The notes: generated from the sequence alone by a model not told the origin. Positions 32,842-42,633 are shown, counted from the first letter of the stretch. The stretch is DNA of 64,000 nucleotides from Ruminococcaceae bacterium UBA4871 (GCA_002399445.1 DHDR01000010.1:1309-65308); one strand, 5' to 3'. Numbers and translations are program-made.

Positions 32842-34851
32842 ATGCAAAAAGGCAAATCGCAAGAGGATAGTTTACCGCTTTATCTGTTTCATCAGGGGAC
32901 CAATGTCCAGGCTTACAAATATATGGGTGCGCACAACTGTACAGTTAACGGAAAAGAGCAGATCGTTTTTCGGTTATGGGCGCCGAAGGCACAGAGTGTG
33001 TCTGTAATTGGTGACTTCAACCAATGGGATCCAATGCGGAATCCGATGAAAAAAGTGAGCAGCGGTGTTTGGGAAGCATGGCTGCCATACTCTTTGAAAG
33101 ATTATGAGCGCTATCGGTTTTATGTGACCGGAGCTGACGGCAAACCAGTACAGAAGAGTGATCCGTATGCCTATCTTTTTGATACGCGTCCCGGGACAGC
33201 AAGCCGTGTCTATGACATCAGTGGCTATCAGTGGCATGACAGCACATGGCAGAAACATCAGGAAAAAGAACCGCACTATGATCATCCTGTTAATATCTAT
33301 GAAGTACATCTTGGTTCTTGGCGGCGCTATCAGGATGGGAATGTGTTCAGCTATGACAAGCTGGCGCAGGAACTAGTACCCTATGTAAAAGATATGGGAT
33401 ATACGCATATTGAGATCATGCCCGTTACGGAGTATCCCTTTGATGGCTCTTGGGGCTATCAAGTCACCGGATATTTCGCTCCGACTTCTCGGTATGGAAC
33501 GCCAAAGCAGTTCATGCATTTTGTGGATGCGTGCCATCAAGAAGGAATCGGTGTCATTATGGATTGGGTGCCGGCGCATTTTCCCAAAGATTCCAGCGGA
33601 CTGGCCCGTTTTGATGGCACTCCCTGCTATGAATATGCCGACCCCCGCAAAGGAGAGCACAAAGACTGGGGAACGCTGGTCTTTGACTATGGCCGCCCAG
33701 AGGTCATCAGCTTCCTAATTTCCAGTGCAATTTTCTGGCTGGAAAATTATCACATTGACGGGATTCGAGTGGATGCGGTCGCTTCCATGTTATATCTTGA
33801 CTACAGCCGGAAAGACGGTGAGTGGGTTCCCAACAAGGATGGGGGCAAGGAAAACCTGGAGGCTATTGCCTTTCTTCAGAAACTCAATGAAGCAGTTTTT
33901 GAGCGGTTTCCTAATGTTATGATGATTGCGGAGGAATCCACAAGCTGGCCGATGGTGAGTAAACCGACTTATATGGGCGGACTGGGATTTAATTACAAAT
34001 GGAATATGGGCTGGATGAATGATATGATGCACTACATGTCAATGGATCCTCTTGGACGCAAATATAACCAAAAGGATATTACATTCTCTTTCTTTTATTC
34101 CTTTGCAGAGAATTTTGTTCTTCCTATTTCTCATGATGAAGTTGTGCATGGAAAATGTTCTCTGATGAACAAAATGCCCGGGACGGCCGAACAGAAATTT
34201 GCTGGTGTACGGGCTTTTATGGGTTATATGATGGCACATCCCGGCAAGAAATTAATCTTTATGGGGACGGAATTGGGACAGTTTATTGAATGGAATTATC
34301 AGCAGGAACTGGACTGGCTTCTCCTGCAGTATCCACAGCACGATGCGCAGCACCGGTTTTTTAAAAAACTCAACCATTTTTATCTGGAAAATTCTCCACT
34401 TTGGGAAATCGATTTTAGCTGGGAGGGATTTTCATGGATCAGCAATGATGACTGTGAGCAGAGTGTGATTGCATTTCGCAGGTTCAACAAAGCAAAAGAG
34501 GAAATTATCATTGTCTGTAATTTTCTTCCGGTGGAACGTCCGGAGTACCGAATCGGTGTTCCGTATGATGGCTTATATGAGGAAGTTCTCTCGACGGATT
34601 GGGCTCAGTTCGGCGGCAGCGGAATCGAAAACGGAAGTCATATTGTGAGTGAAAAAGAGTATCCTATGCATGGGATGGAGCAGTCCATAAACCTTCATTT
34701 GCCGCCTCTTTCCACCATATACCTTAAGTTCAAGCGAAAAAATTCAGGCAAAAAACATTTTAGCAGCAAAGTAAAAAACACAAAACCCATTCATGATCCG
34801 GAAGACAGTCATAGCGGCGACTCCATAAAGAAGTCTGCTAATGTCATATGA
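32842..34851 (+). CDS. glgB: 1,4-alpha-glucan branching enzyme
   Basis: GH13 enzyme that creates alpha-1,6 branches in glycogen. The 669 aa protein has an N-terminal CBM48 domain (VFRLWAPKAQSVSVIGDFNQWD), the GH13 barrel with EIMPVTEYPFDGSWGYQVTGYFAPTSRYG, the nucleophile Asp in GIRVDAVASMLYLDY, the acid Glu in IAEESTSWP and the HDEVVHGK motif, then a C-terminal beta domain and a 45-residue Lys/Ser-rich tail. I start at 32842 because GGAGGAG lies ten bases upstream; the ATG at 32824 is itself part of that site. It is first of glgB-glgC-glgD-glgA. Confidence 0.96.
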   Translation: MQKGKSQEDSLPLYLFHQGTNVQAYKYMGAHNCTVNGKEQIVFRLWAPKAQSVSVIGDFNQWDPMRNPMKKVSSGVWEAWLPYSLKDYERYRFYVTGADGKPVQKSDPYAYLFDTRPGTASRVYDISGYQWHDSTWQKHQEKEPHYDHPVNIYEVHLGSWRRYQDGNVFSYDKLAQELVPYVKDMGYTHIEIMPVTEYPFDGSWGYQVTGYFAPTSRYGTPKQFMHFVDACHQEGIGVIMDWVPAHFPKDSSGLARFDGTPCYEYADPRKGEHKDWGTLVFDYGRPEVISFLISSAIFWLENYHIDGIRVDAVASMLYLDYSRKDGEWVPNKDGGKENLEAIAFLQKLNEAVFERFPNVMMIAEESTSWPMVSKPTYMGGLGFNYKWNMGWMNDMMHYMSMDPLGRKYNQKDITFSFFYSFAENFVLPISHDEVVHGKCSLMNKMPGTAEQKFAGVRAFMGYMMAHPGKKLIFMGTELGQFIEWNYQQELDWLLLQYPQHDAQHRFFKKLNHFYLENSPLWEIDFSWEGFSWISNDDCEQSVIAFRRFNKAKEEIIIVCNFLPVERPEYRIGVPYDGLYEEVLSTDWAQFGGSGIENGSHIVSEKEYPMHGMEQSINLHLPPLSTIYLKFKRKNSGKKHFSSKVKNTKPIHDPEDSHSGDSIKKSANVI

Positions 34852-34902
34852 ATCATAAGACATTGTCTGAGCAATGTATGTATATCAAAGGAGGAACCAA
34901 CC

Positions 34903-36129
34903 ATGTTACCAAAGCAAGAAGTTGTGGCAATGATTCTGGCAGGAGGTCAGGGCAGCCGGCTTGGAGTGCTGACTAAAAAATTGGCAAAACCGGCGGTCCC
35001 TTACGGTGGAAAGTACCGAATCATTGACTTTCCACTTTCAAATTGCGTGAATTCCGGTATTGAGACAGTTGGTGTGCTGACACAGTATCAACCGCTGGAA
35101 CTGAATGAATACATTGGGTCCGGGCAGCCGTGGGATTTGGACAGCATGAACGCTGGTGTTCGGGTGCTGCCGCCTTATCAGCGCAGCCGTAAATCTGACT
35201 GGTATAAAGGTACGGCAAATGCGATTTATCAAAATATGCCCTTTATTGAGCGCTATAACCCAGAATATGTGCTGATTCTTTCCGGCGATCATATTTATAA
35301 GATGGATTACTCGAAAATGATTGCTTATCATAAGGAGAAAAATGCAGACTGCACAATTGCAGCGTTTGAGGTTCCAATGGATGAGGCTTCACGCTTTGGC
35401 ATTATGAATACACGGGAAGACGGCTCCATTTACCAATTTGATGAGAAGCCGAAAAAGCCGAAGAGCAATAAGGCCAGTATGGGTATCTATGTTTTTACAT
35501 GGAGCAAACTGAAAAAATATCTAGAAGCTGATGAAGCAAATTCAAAGAGTGGAAACGACTTTGGACATGATATTCTTCCGGCCATGCTGGAAGCCGGTGA
35601 GCGTATGTTTGCTTATTCATTTGAGGGGTACTGGAAAGATGTTGGAACAATTGAGAGCTTGTGGGAATCAAATATGGATCTGCTGAACCCGAATATTCCG
35701 CTGGATCTTTCCGAAGATACTTGGAAAATTTATTCTCGAAATCCGGTTATGCCGCCGCATTATATTTCTAAAGATGCACAGGTACAGAATTCGTTGGTTG
35801 CAGAGGGTGCAAATGTGTATGGGGAAATTGACTTTGCAGTTTTGTTCTCTGGTGTTTACATTGCCCCGGGTGCGGTTGTGAGGGATTCTATTATTATGCC
35901 AGGTACCCGCATTGAAGAGGGCGCAGTGGTGCAGTACGCCATTATTGCCGAAAATTCGGTGATTGGAAAGGAAGCTGTCATTGGGCAGCGCCCGGAAGAC
36001 ATGCATGACAAGGATGAGTGGGGCGTTGCTGTCGTTGGAAGCAATTGTACTGTTCCACCAAAGGCGGTCGTGCCACCGAAAGCAATGGTGGATGCGGAGA
36101 CAATGGCAGAGGAGGCACAGAAAAAATGA
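34903..36129 (+). CDS. glgC: Glucose-1-phosphate adenylyltransferase, catalytic subunit
   Basis: Makes ADP-glucose from ATP and glucose 1-phosphate, the committed step of bacterial glycogen synthesis. The 408 aa protein has the nucleotidyltransferase motif ILAGGQGSRLGVLTKKLAKPA, YRIIDFPLSNCVNSG, LSGDHIYKMDY (metal-binding Asp), and a C-terminal left-handed beta-helix. The last ~25 residues (VPPKAMVDAETMAEEAQKK) form a tail. AAAGGAGG precedes the ATG. Its stop overlaps glgD (ATGA), so the two partner subunits are made together, as expected for a GlgC/GlgD heterotetramer. Confidence 0.96.
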   Translation: MLPKQEVVAMILAGGQGSRLGVLTKKLAKPAVPYGGKYRIIDFPLSNCVNSGIETVGVLTQYQPLELNEYIGSGQPWDLDSMNAGVRVLPPYQRSRKSDWYKGTANAIYQNMPFIERYNPEYVLILSGDHIYKMDYSKMIAYHKEKNADCTIAAFEVPMDEASRFGIMNTREDGSIYQFDEKPKKPKSNKASMGIYVFTWSKLKKYLEADEANSKSGNDFGHDILPAMLEAGERMFAYSFEGYWKDVGTIESLWESNMDLLNPNIPLDLSEDTWKIYSRNPVMPPHYISKDAQVQNSLVAEGANVYGEIDFAVLFSGVYIAPGAVVRDSIIMPGTRIEEGAVVQYAIIAENSVIGKEAVIGQRPEDMHDKDEWGVAVVGSNCTVPPKAVVPPKAMVDAETMAEEAQKK

Positions 36130-37241
36130 ATGCAAATAATGTGCTGGGTATTATTTTTTCCAATTTGCATGAGGAAAAAGTCAGAGAGCTGACAGAAACA
36201 CGGACCATGGGCAGTGTGCCTTTTGGCGGGCGCTATCGCCTCATTGATTTTGCTTTGTCCAATATGGTGAATTCCGGCATTAACAAGGTGGGGGTGATTA
36301 CAAAGAGCAACTATCAGTCCTTGATGGATCACCTTGGATCTGGAAAGGCATGGGACCTTTCCCGTAAACGAGAAGGACTGTTTATCCTGCCGCCTTTTTC
36401 AAGCGGAGGTTCTGGTTACAACAATCGCATCGAGTCGTTGAATTCAATTACTCGCTTTCTTTCTCATTCCAATGAAAAATATGTTTTTTTGACAGACAGC
36501 GACTATATCTGTAATATAGATCTTAATGAAATTTTGGCTTCACATGTCAAATCCGGTGCAGATGTGACCTTGGCATACCGTTACGGACATATTCCTCAAA
36601 ACTGTGCTGCGTCGATTTCTTATGAAGTCGATCCGGATGGCATGATTCGGGGCGCACTGGTCCAGCCGAAAGTAGATGGTGCGTGCAACTATGGTCTGCC
36701 GATGATGCTGATGGACCGGGAATTGCTGATGAAGCTGGTGGCCGACTGCGTCAGCCGCAATCTCTATGATTTTCAGCGGGACCTTATTCAGCGCAATATT
36801 CCCAATTATCGTTTTCACGGGTACGAATTTACCGGCTTCATTAGTTTCATCAGCAGTATGAACGATTATTTTGAGTCTAATATGGCACTGATGCAGCCCA
36901 AAGTGCGCAGTGAGCTGTTTAATCCAAACCGTCCGATTTACACGAAAGTGCGGGACGATATGCCGGCGCGCTATGGATTAGGCAGTGAAGTGAGCAATTG
37001 TCTGGTTGCAGACGGCTGTGTTATTGAAGGTGCAGTGCAGAACTGTGTCCTGTTTCGCGGTGTACATATTGGCAAAAATTCAAAAGTGAAAAATTGTGTG
37101 ATTATGCAGGACAGCATGATCAGACAGAACTGCAAACTGGATTATGTGATTATAGATAAAGATGTTACGATTAAAGATGACCGGTCCTTAATGGGTTTTC
37201 AATCCTATCCAGTGTTTATCAATAAGGGCAGTATTGTCTGA
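36126..37241 (+). CDS. glgD: Glucose-1-phosphate adenylyltransferase regulatory subunit GlgD
   Basis: Catalytically weak or inactive homologue of GlgC that, in Firmicutes, assembles with GlgC and raises its activity. The 371 aa protein starts MNANNVLGIIFSN and lacks the GGxGxRL nucleotide loop of GlgC, while keeping PFGGRYRLIDFALSNMVNSG and the C-terminal beta-helix (e.g. VIEGAVQNCVLFRGVHIG). The start at 36126 is set by the ATGA overlap with glgC. A reading frame extending upstream to 36018 is only the overlap with the glgC 3' end. Confidence 0.93.
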   Translation: MNANNVLGIIFSNLHEEKVRELTETRTMGSVPFGGRYRLIDFALSNMVNSGINKVGVITKSNYQSLMDHLGSGKAWDLSRKREGLFILPPFSSGGSGYNNRIESLNSITRFLSHSNEKYVFLTDSDYICNIDLNEILASHVKSGADVTLAYRYGHIPQNCAASISYEVDPDGMIRGALVQPKVDGACNYGLPMMLMDRELLMKLVADCVSRNLYDFQRDLIQRNIPNYRFHGYEFTGFISFISSMNDYFESNMALMQPKVRSELFNPNRPIYTKVRDDMPARYGLGSEVSNCLVADGCVIEGAVQNCVLFRGVHIGKNSKVKNCVIMQDSMIRQNCKLDYVIIDKDVTIKDDRSLMGFQSYPVFINKGSIV

Positions 37242-37293
37242 CGGATTGATGACCAAAAAGCCGGCAGGCAAAAACAAGGAAGGACGATGTTTC

Positions 37294-38718
37294 ATGAAGG
37301 TCTTATATTGCACAAGTGAGGCACAGCCATTTGCTGCGACCGGCGGATTGGCGGATGTGGCGGGCTCACTGCCGCAGGCTCTGCGGCAGCGGCTCATCGG
37401 ATGCCGTGTGGTGATGCCCCTGTATGAGGATATTCCGCAGAAGATGCGGGATAACATGAAATTTGTCACCAGCCTGTCTGTACCGGTGGCATGGCGGCGG
37501 CAATACTGTGGTGTATTTGAAGCACGCGCAGGCGGTGTGATTTACTACTTGATTGACAACCAGTATTATTTTAAGCGTAAAGGGCTGTATGGCCACTATG
37601 ATGATGCAGAACGGTTTGCATTCCTTTCCCGTGCAGCGCTGGAGATGCTTCCATATCTGGACTTTAAACCGGATATCATTCATTGCAATGATTGGCAGAC
37701 AGCTTTAGTACCGGTTTATTATAGTATTTTCTATGCCAATAACGATTGGTACCGCGGCATTAAAACAGTCTTTACCATCCACAACATTCAGTATCAGGGA
37801 AAGTATGGACCGGAATTGGTGGAAAATGTGCTGGGAATTCCCAAGAGCGACTATCCAATTCTGGAATATGATGATTGTGTAAATATGGTTAAGGGTGCTA
37901 TTGAGACCGCAAACCAAATTACAACAGTCAGTCCGACTTATGCGAAGGAAATTTTAGACCCATGGTATTCCCATGGACTGGACGGTATTTTACGGCAGCG
38001 TGCATGGAAGCTGTGTGGAATCCTGAATGGAATCGATACTGTTTCTTATGATCCGGAAACGGATAAAGATATTTATGCGCACTATACAGCAGATGACCTT
38101 TCCGGAAAAGCAGAAAATAAGCGCGCTTTACAGGAACGCCTTGGACTGGAGCAGAATCCGGATGTTCCGCTGGTCAGCATGGTGACCCGCATGGTGTCGC
38201 ATAAAGGACTTGATTTGGTCAAAGAAGATTTGGACCGGCTGATGCAGGAAACTAATATTCAGTTTGCAATCTTGGGCAGCGGAGACTGGGAATACGAGAA
38301 GTTTTTCCGGCAGATGCAGGGACACTATCCCGGCCGCATGTGTGCCTGTCATGGCTTTGTGCCGGAACTTTCGCGGAAGATTTATGCCGGTTCTGACATT
38401 TTCTTAATGCCCAGTAAGAGCGAGCCCTGTGGGCTGTCACAGATGATTGCACTGCGCTATGGTACAATCCCTATCGTGCGGGAAACTGGCGGCCTGAAAG
38501 ATTCGATTCAGGACAGTGGCGATGGAGAGGGCAACGGATTCACCTTTCATGACTATTCCAGTGTGGATATGGATAATGCGGTTCGCCGTGCCTTGCAGGG
38601 CTATCAGGATCAAGAAGGTTGGAAGATATTAGTTCAGCGGGCCATGCGCTGTAACATGAGCTGGGGAAAATCTGCAAATGAATACATTCGTCTGTACCGT
38701 GATTTGTTGAAAGAGTAA
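37294..38718 (+). CDS. glgA: Glycogen synthase (ADP-glucose type)
   Basis: GT5 glycosyltransferase that elongates alpha-1,4-glucan from ADP-glucose. The 474 aa protein begins MKVLYCTSEAQPFAATGGLADVAGSLPQAL and has the TIHNIQYQGKYG segment, NGIDTVSYDPETD, and the C-terminal EX7E-type motif region PSKSEPCGLSQMIALRYG. The usual N-terminal KTGG(L) reads ATGG here, so the lysine that contacts ADP-glucose in characterised enzymes is Ala; I have not checked how common this is in relatives. The start at 37294 follows GGAAGG. It is last of the glg operon. No glgP is linked. Confidence 0.94.
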   Translation: MKVLYCTSEAQPFAATGGLADVAGSLPQALRQRLIGCRVVMPLYEDIPQKMRDNMKFVTSLSVPVAWRRQYCGVFEARAGGVIYYLIDNQYYFKRKGLYGHYDDAERFAFLSRAALEMLPYLDFKPDIIHCNDWQTALVPVYYSIFYANNDWYRGIKTVFTIHNIQYQGKYGPELVENVLGIPKSDYPILEYDDCVNMVKGAIETANQITTVSPTYAKEILDPWYSHGLDGILRQRAWKLCGILNGIDTVSYDPETDKDIYAHYTADDLSGKAENKRALQERLGLEQNPDVPLVSMVTRMVSHKGLDLVKEDLDRLMQETNIQFAILGSGDWEYEKFFRQMQGHYPGRMCACHGFVPELSRKIYAGSDIFLMPSKSEPCGLSQMIALRYGTIPIVRETGGLKDSIQDSGDGEGNGFTFHDYSSVDMDNAVRRALQGYQDQEGWKILVQRAMRCNMSWGKSANEYIRLYRDLLKE

Positions 38719-38767
38719 TTTTCTTGAGAAAGATTTAACAGAAAACCTGACCGATATCAATTATCCT

Positions 38768-38809
38768 AAAAAGGAACGGCCGCATTTGGGAGAGCGACCG
38801 TTCCTTTTT
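38768..38809. terminator. Bidirectional terminator between glgA and the XRE regulator
   Basis: AAAAAGGAACGG-CGC pairs with GCG-CCGTTCCTTTTT between convergent genes, giving a T tract on both strands. Confidence 0.85.
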
Positions 38810-38892
38810 GAGTCCATCCATTGCATGAAAGGTTAAATTCGTTTATACTTAAGGTACCTTTTGTTCCGAAATATAGGAATGAATTTTCATAC

Positions 38893-39585
38893 TTACGTTT
38901 TTTGCTTTTTGGTTGACGTTGATCCATCCATCCGCAGTTCAATCTGCCGAATAAGCGAAAAAAGAGAAGGAGCAAGATCGGGATAAGCACTTGCCAGTTC
39001 TTTGGGACTGAGAGTGGGGGCATCTGACTTGTCAAGGCCTTTCGCAGAACCGATGTCTTTGCCGGACAGCAGACAGGCAAGGTTGGAAAGAGCAACTTCA
39101 GCGCAGGCAGCAGAATAACCGCCGGCCAGTTCCTTTCGGACAGCAAACAGGTCTTCCGGATTTTTGGGGTTAGAAGCGTACAGGGTCCGGAAAGCACGGT
39201 AAAAGGAGGCAAAAAGATAAGTGGAAGCCTCTTTAGCCAAATTTTCATTTTTGCAATTTTCCAAGACAGAATAAAGGAGGGTGATTGCATTCACCAGCAG
39301 CCGCTGTTCGGCAGATACCTGTGCGGAGTGGGAAATGCAGGCAGGCTGCTGGGGAGCCAATATGGGAATGCCAGATGGATTTGCTGCACGTCCAAGCAGG
39401 TAGTCGCTGGATACGCCGTAAAAATCTGCAATCTTCACAACAAAATCCAATCCGCATTCACGGATACCCTTTTCATAATGAGAGAGAAGAGCTTGTGAAA
39501 CGCCCAGACTTTCGGCCACTGATTTTTGGCTAAGTCCGCGCTCTTTGCGCAACAGCGTGATGATGCGCGGAAAATAGCTGTTCAA
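38893..39585 (-). CDS. XRE-family transcriptional regulator
   Basis: A DNA-binding protein with an N-terminal HTH_3 domain (residues about 6-62: ITLLRKERGLSQKSVAESLG, SQALLSHYEKGIRECGLDF, YGVSSDYLLGR). It is followed by a 165-residue, mostly helical C-terminal domain rich in Ala and Leu with no recognisable ligand motif. It ends in a basic tail (STSTKKQKT). The start is TTG at 39585 with GGAGGG six bases upstream. It is divergent from the histidine phosphatase gene and convergent with glgA. The target is unknown. Confidence 0.85.
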   Translation of the reverse strand: MNSYFPRIITLLRKERGLSQKSVAESLGVSQALLSHYEKGIRECGLDFVVKIADFYGVSSDYLLGRAANPSGIPILAPQQPACISHSAQVSAEQRLLVNAITLLYSVLENCKNENLAKEASTYLFASFYRAFRTLYASNPKNPEDLFAVRKELAGGYSAACAEVALSNLACLLSGKDIGSAKGLDKSDAPTLSPKELASAYPDLAPSLFSLIRQIELRMDGSTSTKKQKT

Positions 39586-39660
39586 TCCTGTCCCTCCCAG
39601 TCGAATGTCTGCGAATTTTGTAAATAAACGTAATGTAAAGTATAAACCAAAATAGGAAAA

Positions 39661-39688
39661 TTGTAAACTACTATATATTGTGTAACAT
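39661..39688 (+). promoter_or_regulatory. Probable promoter of the histidine phosphatase gene
   Basis: TTGTAA at 39661-39666, 16 bases, TAACAT at 39683-39688, 22 bases before the ATG. Confidence 0.45.
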
Positions 39689-39709
39689 GTTTTTAGAAGG
39701 AGCTATATC

Positions 39710-40435
39710 ATGCAGTCTTATACAGTGTGTTTAATTCGACACGGTCTGACAGCCGGAAATTTGGAGGGACGGTATATCGGCAGCACGGATTTACCGCTCT
39801 GCAGGGAGGGCAAAGAGATGCTGGAGAAGCAGAAAGAAAAACATCCTTACCCCTCTGTGCAGGTGTGTTATTCCAGTCCAATGTTACGCTGCCTGCAATC
39901 GGCAAAAATTTTGTATCCGGATTTGACACCGCAAATCGTCACGGATTTCCGTGAAATTGACTTCGGCAGTTGGGAAAATAAAACTGCAGAGGAATTGGCA
40001 AAGGGAAATCCACAATTTGTAGAGTGGATGGAAGGAAACAAAAAAATAACGCCGCCCGGGGGTGAAAACAGTGGGTGGTGCATGCAGCGCACCTGTGCGG
40101 CATTTGAACATGTGGTGGATGGTATGCTCCGCTCCAATATTCACAGCGCAGCGCTCATTGTGCACGGCGGTTCCATCATGTCTATTCTTTCCACATATGG
40201 ACTGCCGCGTGCGAAATTCTATGACTGGATGACACAGTCAGGCTGTGGTTATTGTTTACGGATTACGCCCGGTCTGTGGATGCGTTCCATGGTTGCGGAA
40301 GTTTATGAAACAATTCCTCCACGAAAACTGGAAACCAAACAGGAAAAACGGGAACACATGGTGCTGGATGTTGCTCGTGAAGCGGCCAACCATGTGTATG
40401 ACGGCAAAACCGAGAAAGAAGAAAAAGAAACTTGA
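39710..40435 (+). CDS. Histidine phosphatase (phosphoglycerate mutase-like) protein
   Basis: A member of the branch-1 histidine phosphatase family. The catalytic RHG motif is in CLIRHGLTAGNLEGRYIGSTDLPL. Other residues are the second Arg in SSPMLRCLQSAKIL, Glu in FREIDFGSWENKTAEEL and the second His in LIVHGGSIMSIL. This pattern fits broad small-molecule phosphatases such as CobC-like enzymes more than glycolytic mutase. The 241 aa protein has a charged C-terminal extension (about 30 residues, KQEKREHMV to EKEEKET). AGAAGGAGC precedes the ATG. Its stop codon overlaps the -35 box of the leucine T-box promoter. Confidence 0.87.
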   Translation: MQSYTVCLIRHGLTAGNLEGRYIGSTDLPLCREGKEMLEKQKEKHPYPSVQVCYSSPMLRCLQSAKILYPDLTPQIVTDFREIDFGSWENKTAEELAKGNPQFVEWMEGNKKITPPGGENSGWCMQRTCAAFEHVVDGMLRSNIHSAALIVHGGSIMSILSTYGLPRAKFYDWMTQSGCGYCLRITPGLWMRSMVAEVYETIPPRKLETKQEKREHMVLDVAREAANHVYDGKTEKEEKET

Positions 40436-40461
40436 CAGGATGCTCCCTGCAGCGTTATAAT
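40432..40461 (+). promoter_or_regulatory. Promoter of the leuAB transcript
   Basis: TTGACA at 40432-40437, an 18-base spacer and TATAAT at 40456-40461. The -35 box includes the TGA stop of the upstream phosphatase gene. Confidence 0.8.
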
Positions 40462-40467
40462 AACTAA

Positions 40468-40747
40468 AAATGAATCGTTGACAAGGCAATGACGGGAATA
40501 AGGCATCTGTAAGTTGTTACAGAGAGTTGGTTGGTGGTGTGAGCCAATACAGCAGCAGGTGCGAATAGCTCATCCCTCAGCCGCCGTCCTGAAATCAAAG
40601 TAAGGGTGGACGTTTCGGCAGCGTTACTTGCCGGAGCCTTCTCCGGATGGATGAGGCCACTGAGGGCTTCTTTTGGAGCTAAAGCTGGGTGGTACCACGA
40701 TGCAATTTCGTCCCAGACACAGATTTCTCTGTGTCTGGGACTTTTTT
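40468..40747 (+). ncRNA. T-box riboswitch, leucine type
   Basis: tRNA-sensing leader of leuA that lets transcription continue when leucyl-tRNA is uncharged. The diagnostic T-box GGGTGGTACCACG is at 40687-40699. Stem I runs from about 40515 and carries GAATAG-CTC-A, so the specifier codon is CTC (40569-40571), reading leucine, in agreement with the downstream gene. The leader ends with a strong terminator. Together with the promoter it accounts for most of the 455-base gap before leuA. Confidence 0.93.
40710..40747 (+). terminator. Terminator of the leucine T-box
   Basis: GTCCCAGACACAG and its perfect complement around an ATTTCT loop, followed by six T residues. The competing antiterminator uses the upstream T-box sequence. 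Confidence 0.93.
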
Positions 40748-40890
40748 GTTGCCGTGCAACATCCTGCAAAAACCGATCGGCACTGGGCCTGCTTTTAAAA
40801 ATTTTATTTATTAATCGATAAAAATAAGAGCGGGTTGACTGCTTTTGTACAGGCCAACGATGCAATTGAGGAAAAGGAGAGCTGGTTTTC

Positions 40891-42582
40891 ATGAATAATG
40901 GCTGCAAAAAGTATATCCCATTCCGGCAGATCAATCTTCCAGACCGGACTTGGCCGCAAAAAACCATTACCAAAGCACCCATCTGGTGCAGTGTGGACTT
41001 ACGGGATGGTAATCAGGCACTCATTGACCCGATGAATTTGGAAGAAAAATTAAAATTCTTTCAGCTATTGGTTGACGTTGGCTTTAAGGAAATTGAAATC
41101 GGATTTCCGTCTGCGTCGGAGACTGAGTACGAGATTTGCCGTGCACTGATTGAGCGGAATCTTATTCCGGATGACGTAACGATTCAGGTGCTGGTACAGG
41201 CGCGTGAGCATCTGATCCGTAAAACATTTGATGCAATCCATGGAGCAAAGAATGTCATTGTGCATTTTTACAATTCCACTTCTACTTTGCAGCGAAAAAT
41301 CGTTTTTCGGAAAGATATGGACGGAATTATCGGGATTGCGGTGGATGCTGCAAAATTAATCCGCCAGTTAACGGAAAAAGAGATTGCAGAAACCGGCATG
41401 AATATCCGTTATGAGTACTCTCCGGAAAGCTTCAGCGGAACGGAAGTGGAGAACTCCGTGCGGATTTGTGACGAGGTGCTGGAGGCTTTGGGTGCTGCAC
41501 CGGAGAAAAAAGTCATTTTGAACCTGCCTGATACGGTGGAAATGTGCACCCCTAATACATTTGCCGATCAGGTAGAATACTGTATTCGCAATATCAAACA
41601 CCGCGACTGCGCAGTTATCAGCGTGCATCCGCATAATGACCGTGGCACCGGCGTTGCTGCCACGGAACTTTCCTTACTGGCTGGTGCAGAACGTGTGGAG
41701 GGCACCCTCTTTGGAAATGGCGAACGCACCGGAAATGTGGATATTGTGACACTTGCCATGAATATGTATTCACAAGGAGTAGACCCGAAACTTAACTTTT
41801 CTGATATCCACCATGTGCGTGACATCTATGAGCACTGCACAGGCATGAAAGTGCCGCCGCGGCAGCCCTATGCGGGCGACCTTGTGTTCACGGCATTTTC
41901 AGGCTCTCATCAGGATGCAATCAAAAAAGGCGTGGACTATATGCACACACATCAAAGGCCGTATTGGGAGGTCCCTTACTTGCCAATTGATCCGGCCGAT
42001 GTTGGACGTGAATATGAGCCGGTTATCCGTATCAACAGCCAGTCTGGAAAGGGTGGAGCTGCATTTGTTATGCAGCAGTCTTTCGGTTTTAATATGCCGA
42101 AAGCCATGCATCCGGAATTTGGTGCGGTTGTAAAGCAGGCATGCGATAAGGCTGGACGGGAATTGATGCCGAAAGAAATCTATAGTTTGTTTAACGAAGA
42201 ATATTTGGAAGTTAACAGTCCTTATAATCTTAAATCCTACAAATTGCATGAAGAAAATGAAGAAGGAGCAGCAGGCAGCAACCCGGTGCAATTTGAAGGA
42301 AATCTGTGTTTCCAGCATGAAGATCATCCAATCCGTGCGGTGGGAAATGGACCAATTGACGCATTTTTCCGTGCGCTGGAGCAGGTTGGTGTGCAGAATT
42401 ACAAGTTTGTCACCTATCAGGAGCATGCAATTTCCCGCGGTGCGGACAGCAAGGCCGTTTCCTATATCCACTTAAAAGACCCGAATGGGAAGGATGCCTT
42501 TGGAATCGGAATCGACAGCAATATCAGTCTTGCCTCTATTAAAGGGATCATTTGTGCTATCAACCGTTCCAAGCGTGCATAA
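40891..42582 (+). CDS. leuA: 2-isopropylmalate synthase (long, type 2)
   Basis: First enzyme of leucine synthesis, condensing acetyl-CoA with 2-oxoisovalerate. The 563 aa protein belongs to the longer LeuA type 2 group, starting with a FRQINLPDRTWP-like lead-in before the catalytic motif VDLRDGNQAL. It contains EIEIGFPSAS, the metal-binding HPHND in SVHPHNDRGTG, and GNGERTGNVDIV. A C-terminal regulatory domain (about residues 430-560) normally mediates leucine feedback inhibition. AAAGGAG lies twelve bases before the ATG. The gene is controlled by the leucine T-box and followed by leuB after 51 bases. Confidence 0.95.
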   Translation: MNNGCKKYIPFRQINLPDRTWPQKTITKAPIWCSVDLRDGNQALIDPMNLEEKLKFFQLLVDVGFKEIEIGFPSASETEYEICRALIERNLIPDDVTIQVLVQAREHLIRKTFDAIHGAKNVIVHFYNSTSTLQRKIVFRKDMDGIIGIAVDAAKLIRQLTEKEIAETGMNIRYEYSPESFSGTEVENSVRICDEVLEALGAAPEKKVILNLPDTVEMCTPNTFADQVEYCIRNIKHRDCAVISVHPHNDRGTGVAATELSLLAGAERVEGTLFGNGERTGNVDIVTLAMNMYSQGVDPKLNFSDIHHVRDIYEHCTGMKVPPRQPYAGDLVFTAFSGSHQDAIKKGVDYMHTHQRPYWEVPYLPIDPADVGREYEPVIRINSQSGKGGAAFVMQQSFGFNMPKAMHPEFGAVVKQACDKAGRELMPKEIYSLFNEEYLEVNSPYNLKSYKLHEENEEGAAGSNPVQFEGNLCFQHEDHPIRAVGNGPIDAFFRALEQVGVQNYKFVTYQEHAISRGADSKAVSYIHLKDPNGKDAFGIGIDSNISLASIKGIICAINRSKRA

Positions 42583-42633
42583 GAGAGAGCTTCTATCTAT
42601 TTTATATGTTAAAATCAAGCAGGAGGGAAAAGA

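Noticed and set aside
39710..40435. Glycolytic phosphoglycerate mutase
   Set aside because: The motif context fits a general histidine phosphatase, and a complete gpmI is present at 13682-15196.
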